Part shown: piece by piece, positions 61,192 through 64,000 of the stretch
Position numbering within the stretch: position 1 is the first letter of the stretch
Layout of the letters: the number at the start of each line of letters is the position of its first letter
Assembly (NCBI GenBank): GCA_022447665.1
Contig: JAKVAQ010000006.1
Coordinates: 17,376-81,375, forward strand
Origin: Crocinitomicaceae bacterium
Lineage (GTDB): Bacteria > Bacteroidota > Bacteroidia > Flavobacteriales_D > Crocinitomicaceae
Reading direction: 5' to 3'
DNA: 64,000 bases
Translations under genes and position numbers: made by a program
Notes under the pieces: generated by a model
What the model was told of the DNA's origin: nothing
Databases searched by the model: none
The model's input: only the letters and a program-made list of their open reading frames with translations

Positions 61192-62256
61192 ATGAATAGC
61201 AATAAGACGACCAACATACTTCTTGCATTGATAGCAATTCCAATCGTGTTCTTTGTTTTGAAGACCTTGTCATTCATTTTTGTACCATTAACATTTTCGA
61301 TGTTTTTATCCTTCCTTTTCATGCCAATGATGCGTGGAATGGCGAAGCGAGGAATTCCGAAAGCATTAAGATTAGTTGCGGTATCTGGGATACTTATAGG
61401 TTCAATAGCACTGATCGTTTTTCTTTTTCAATTATCGGCAAAGGAGGTAGTTTCTAGTGGCGATGATTTTTACGCCAACGCAGAGGCTAAGGTGAACATG
61501 GTAATTGATGGTGTTAATGAGACCTTAGGAATAGAAAAATCTGATGAAAATTCTGGTTCAACTTTACCAAGCAGCAATATTTTATCGGGTGCGGGATCTA
61601 CGATAGGAGCAGTTGGTAGCTTCTTAACACAATTCTTGATGACATTATTCTTCATGTTGCTATGGCTTTCAGAGAGTATTAGCATCATGGATTTATTACG
61701 ACGTACAAAAGATCCGAAAAAGGCGACTGCAGCCTTCATCAAAATCAAGGACGACCTGATCACCTTCATTAAAGTAAAATTCTGGGTGAGTTTTGGAACG
61801 GGCGTTTTAACAGGTTTATCCTGTTTAGCATTTGGTGTGAGCTTTCCAATTCTCTGGGGAATTTTCGCCTTTGCTATCAACTTCGTACAAATGATAGGTT
61901 CCTTTATTACGGTGATCTTGCTTAGTATTTTTGCTTTGGTAGAAATGGAACCGTCAGGAACCTTATTGTTTTTTGTAATTTCAATTACAATGGCTCAGGT
62001 AATCTTCGGTGGAATTCTTGAACCTATATTCATGGGGAAATCATTCTCTATTAATGTAATTACCGTATTAGTTATGTTATCCCTTTGGGGCTTTATTTGG
62101 GGTGTAGCTGGATTAATTATGTCAATTCCAATTACGGTATTTATTAAAATAATGTTGGAGCAAAATCCCTCCACGGCCCCCATCGCCAAACTGCTGGCCG
62201 GCACCGGTGGTAAAATATCCTTGCGGCGCAAAAGGGTTCCAAAAATGGGAGCCTAA
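61192..62256 (+). CDS. AI-2E-family transporter (PerM/YdiK-like)
   Basis: The 354-residue inner-membrane protein has about eight hydrophobic helices in the AI-2E order: two pairs near the N-terminus, a polar periplasmic stretch (ENSGSTLPSSNI), then the conserved FGVSFPILWGIFAFAINFVQ and FIWGVAGLIMSIPITVFIKI blocks. Family members include the autoinducer-2 exporter TqsA and proteins acting in Na+/H+ transport; the cargo here is unknown. Its stop overlaps the stop of the converging gene by 4 nt. Confidence 0.9.
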   Translation: MNSNKTTNILLALIAIPIVFFVLKTLSFIFVPLTFSMFLSFLFMPMMRGMAKRGIPKALRLVAVSGILIGSIALIVFLFQLSAKEVVSSGDDFYANAEAKVNMVIDGVNETLGIEKSDENSGSTLPSSNILSGAGSTIGAVGSFLTQFLMTLFFMLLWLSESISIMDLLRRTKDPKKATAAFIKIKDDLITFIKVKFWVSFGTGVLTGLSCLAFGVSFPILWGIFAFAINFVQMIGSFITVILLSIFALVEMEPSGTLLFFVISITMAQVIFGGILEPIFMGKSFSINVITVLVMLSLWGFIWGVAGLIMSIPITVFIKIMLEQNPSTAPIAKLLAGTGGKISLRRKRVPKMGA

Positions 62257-63092
62257 AAGTAGTGTTTCAGTAGCTTTAGTTCCTTTGGTTTAAGAGAAGT
62301 ATACCCTTCAGGGAATTGTTTGGTATAGACCCATCGGCCGTCTTCCACACAAATTAAGGAAAGTTCTGTACCTGTATTTACCGAAAAGTAGAGTAAATAA
62401 TAGTCTTTACGTTTGCTTTCAAGAGCTTTATAATATTCCTCTTTACCAAGGAGTTTGTGCTTTATATCTAGAGATTTCACCTTATCTATATTAAGAAAAC
62501 TTCGTGTCATCTCTCGATTTATAATCAATGTATTTCCATTATACGAGCGGTTGTTTTCGTTCACATCTTCAATAATTCTATTGTTAAGTTCAACTTGATT
62601 GTCTTTGTACTTATTATCGCGAATCATTTCTAATCCTTTGTTTAATACAATAATGATGTATTTGTTAAAGCGCCAATACTCATCTTCGGTAGCCAGTGCG
62701 TGGAAACCATTGTAATACATATAAGCAAGCGTTTCTTCTTTAGGAACTTCCTTTCTGATCTTATAGTTTTTTGAAGGTTGAAGCACTAATATTTTTTGGA
62801 TAGCTCTATCATAAAAGTACTTCTTGGTCATTTCTTTCTCCGTCAAAAAAAGAGCAGTAGCATCTTGCGTTGGCTTTTTATATTGTTCAACGTAGGTAAA
62901 GTCTGACACTGTCCAGTGATCTTCCAAGGCCTTGAGCATAGTACTATCAAAAAATGCGTCACCAGTTTTTATGTAGCATATCCCTTTTTCAAGTAGTTTT
63001 TGATAAACTAGGTGTCCATAGCCGTAGCCAAAAACTTGGGAATATGAAGAAATTGAAATAAAAAACAGGAAGCTTAAGGAGAGTAAACGCAT
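62253..63092 (-). CDS. Secreted protein of unknown function
   Basis: The 279-residue protein has a signal peptide (residues 1-18, ending SISSYSQ). The mature part is basic and rich in Tyr, Lys and Asn (KKYFYDRAIQKILVLQPSKN, MIRDNKYKDNQVELNNRI), with no repeats, cysteine pairs or sorting domain. I do not recognise a family. The high Lys/Asn content equals that of its neighbours, so there is no sign of transfer. It converges on the transporter with a 4-nt overlap. Confidence 0.65.
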   Translation of the reverse strand: MRLLSLSFLFFISISSYSQVFGYGYGHLVYQKLLEKGICYIKTGDAFFDSTMLKALEDHWTVSDFTYVEQYKKPTQDATALFLTEKEMTKKYFYDRAIQKILVLQPSKNYKIRKEVPKEETLAYMYYNGFHALATEDEYWRFNKYIIIVLNKGLEMIRDNKYKDNQVELNNRIIEDVNENNRSYNGNTLIINREMTRSFLNIDKVKSLDIKHKLLGKEEYYKALESKRKDYYLLYFSVNTGTELSLICVEDGRWVYTKQFPEGYTSLKPKELKLLKHYF

Positions 63093-63173
63093 GTTAAGGT
63101 TTAAAGTGATTTTAACTCAAATATAATGCAATGATTTCCGAGATCTCCGAGTATTCTCTTATTTTTAGTTTGA

Positions 63174-63759
63174 TTGGTCATATATGATTTTGATCTTGTT
63201 TTAACCTCCGAGGATACATTCACTAATTTTATTGAATGGCATTCGGGAGAGGTAAAAACAACTTTAGCAAGAGCCTTGCTTTCTCCCATTAGTTTTGTCG
63301 GATCTGTTATTGGAGACGAAGTGCTTTGGAAAGATAACATGTTGGGCATGCATTTTGAAAAAATGACGGAGGAGGAGTTTAATAAAATCTGCAAAGCGCT
63401 ATGCAATAATTAAACTGCCAGAAATTATAATTCAGGATGGAATTCGAAGCATTAAACAACACATTCAAGATCAAGGAGAGATTTGTATAGTTTCTTCTGG
63501 ATTCACAAAGTATGTGGAGACATATTTCAAACAGCTAAACGTAAAGGTAATCGGGTCCTCAATTAATTGTGATAACGAACACCCAATGATGCAGCTAAAT
63601 TGTAATTATGAGGAGAAGTTTAACGCGGTAAAGTCCGTCTATAATTTACAAGAATATGAAAGGGTTATTGTTTACGGAAGGTCTCCTGAAAGTGATGGCT
63701 TAATGAGTATTGCTACAGATAGATTTTACGATCCTTATGAGCCAGAATATCCTGATTAG
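63174..63759 (+). pseudogene. Frameshifted HAD-superfamily phosphatase (SerB-like HAD-IB)
   Basis: Two frames together encode one HAD hydrolase of about 195 residues. The first (63174-63413) has motif I as VIYDFDLVLTSEDTFTNF and continues to MTEEEFNKIC. One extra base near 63396 shifts the frame; the second frame carries KLPEIIIQDGIRSIKQHIQD, VSSGFTKYVETYF and VIVYGRSPESDGLM to the end at 63759. Motif I has lost its threonine (DFDLVLT) and the GDxxxD-type motif IV reads GRSPESD, so catalytic residues are also damaged. There is no ATG; only a TTG opens the first frame. Confidence 0.75.
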
Positions 63760-63905
63760 GTTTTGATTCTTCCCCATGGATAAGGGCTCGCTTTTGGCTT
63801 CAGCACACGCATAGCTCCTGTTGGTGGCGTATACAACCACTCAACATAAACCAAGCGCTGAATAGGGTACTGAAAACAATAATTATGCATTTCGGGAAAC
63901 CTCAT
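63756..63905 (-). CDS. Possible small protein of unknown function
   Basis: A 49-codon frame from ATG 63905 encodes a basic, aromatic-rich peptide (MRFPEMHNYCFQYPIQRLVY, ending ASPYPWGRIKT) that overlaps the converging pseudogene by 4 nt. Upstream on the same strand a short frame (FSDKAAFNARHKQRKYMN) ends just before its ATG. It may be part of a larger broken gene running in from the right. I recognise no family. Confidence 0.3.
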   Translation of the reverse strand: MRFPEMHNYCFQYPIQRLVYVEWLYTPPTGAMRVLKPKASPYPWGRIKT

Positions 63906-64000
63906 TTAGTTCATGTACTTTCGTTGTTTATGACGAGCGTTAAAAGCTGCTTTATCTGAAAAGTAAACCGGGGGTATCTATGATGTGGATTTCACAGTTT

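Noticed and set aside
1..64000. tRNA, rRNA, insertion sequence, integrase or phage genes
   Set aside because: I looked through all gaps and reading frames and saw none; base composition is uniform throughout.

Overview
The window looks like chromosomal DNA of a marine or freshwater Bacteroidota, most likely a gliding-type Flavobacteriales (Crocinitomicaceae/Cryomorphaceae-like). The DNA is AT-rich. Four secreted proteins carry type IX secretion (T9SS) C-terminal sorting domains. Two have SprB-type repeats, one of them a 3020-residue giant. A GldL-like membrane protein and a DUF4290-murA pair are present. At least eight genes are preceded by the Bacteroidetes -7 promoter element TAnnTTTG rather than a sigma70 promoter. 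I see no rRNA, tRNA, CRISPR array, insertion sequence or prophage, so this is ordinary chromosomal backbone with a notable number of decaying genes.

Layout. 1-7.1 kb: a T9SS esterase cut by the left edge; a TolB/TPR/AraC regulator with a likely 21-bp-spaced operator in front of a medium-chain dehydrogenase operon (3209-5478, closed by a strong terminator); then a serine hydrolase lipoprotein and a beta-barrel protein. 7.1-18.8 kb, mostly minus strand: a CBM9/GHL10 glycosidase-like protein, tandem paralogous lipoproteins, MogA, ankyrin lipoprotein plus ankyrin pseudogene, SelO AMPylase, a second dehydrogenase, a PDZ/T9SS protein, a membrane protein gene split by an in-frame TGA, and pyrC. 18.8-25.7 kb: a cyclic-nucleotide-domain histidine kinase with a response regulator fused to a thioredoxin-reductase-like flavoprotein, a membrane protein, a hydrolase and lysS. 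25.8-37.4 kb: a GDSL-like T9SS protein, phosphoglucose/phosphomannose isomerase whose start codon lies in a perfect 16-bp inverted repeat, and the giant SprB adhesin.

37.4-50 kb: DUF2256 mini-protein, a photolyase-related FAD protein with unusual domain order, a divergent HxlR/reductase pair with palindromic operator, PHB-depolymerase-like esterase, SLC13 transporter, GldL-like protein, a MauG-type peroxidase operon, a CAP-domain protein, and an Lrp regulator divergent from a methionine gamma-lyase-type enzyme. 50-64 kb: murA with Asp in place of the fosfomycin-target Cys, DUF4290, a DUF255 thioredoxin-like protein, an M1 peptidase, a MAM/SprB T9SS protein, an AI-2E-family transporter, a secreted unknown and a frameshifted HAD phosphatase.

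Themes. Secreted and surface proteins dominate, as expected for a T9SS gliding bacterium. Redox and stress functions recur (dehydrogenases, HxlR module, SelO, CNB-kinase/flavoprotein, MauG, DUF255). Five loci are broken by single-base lesions or remnants (three in-frame TGAs, two with frameshifts), and three otherwise good genes lack ATG/GTG/TTG where translation should begin. Both patterns could be real biology or consensus errors and should be checked against reads.
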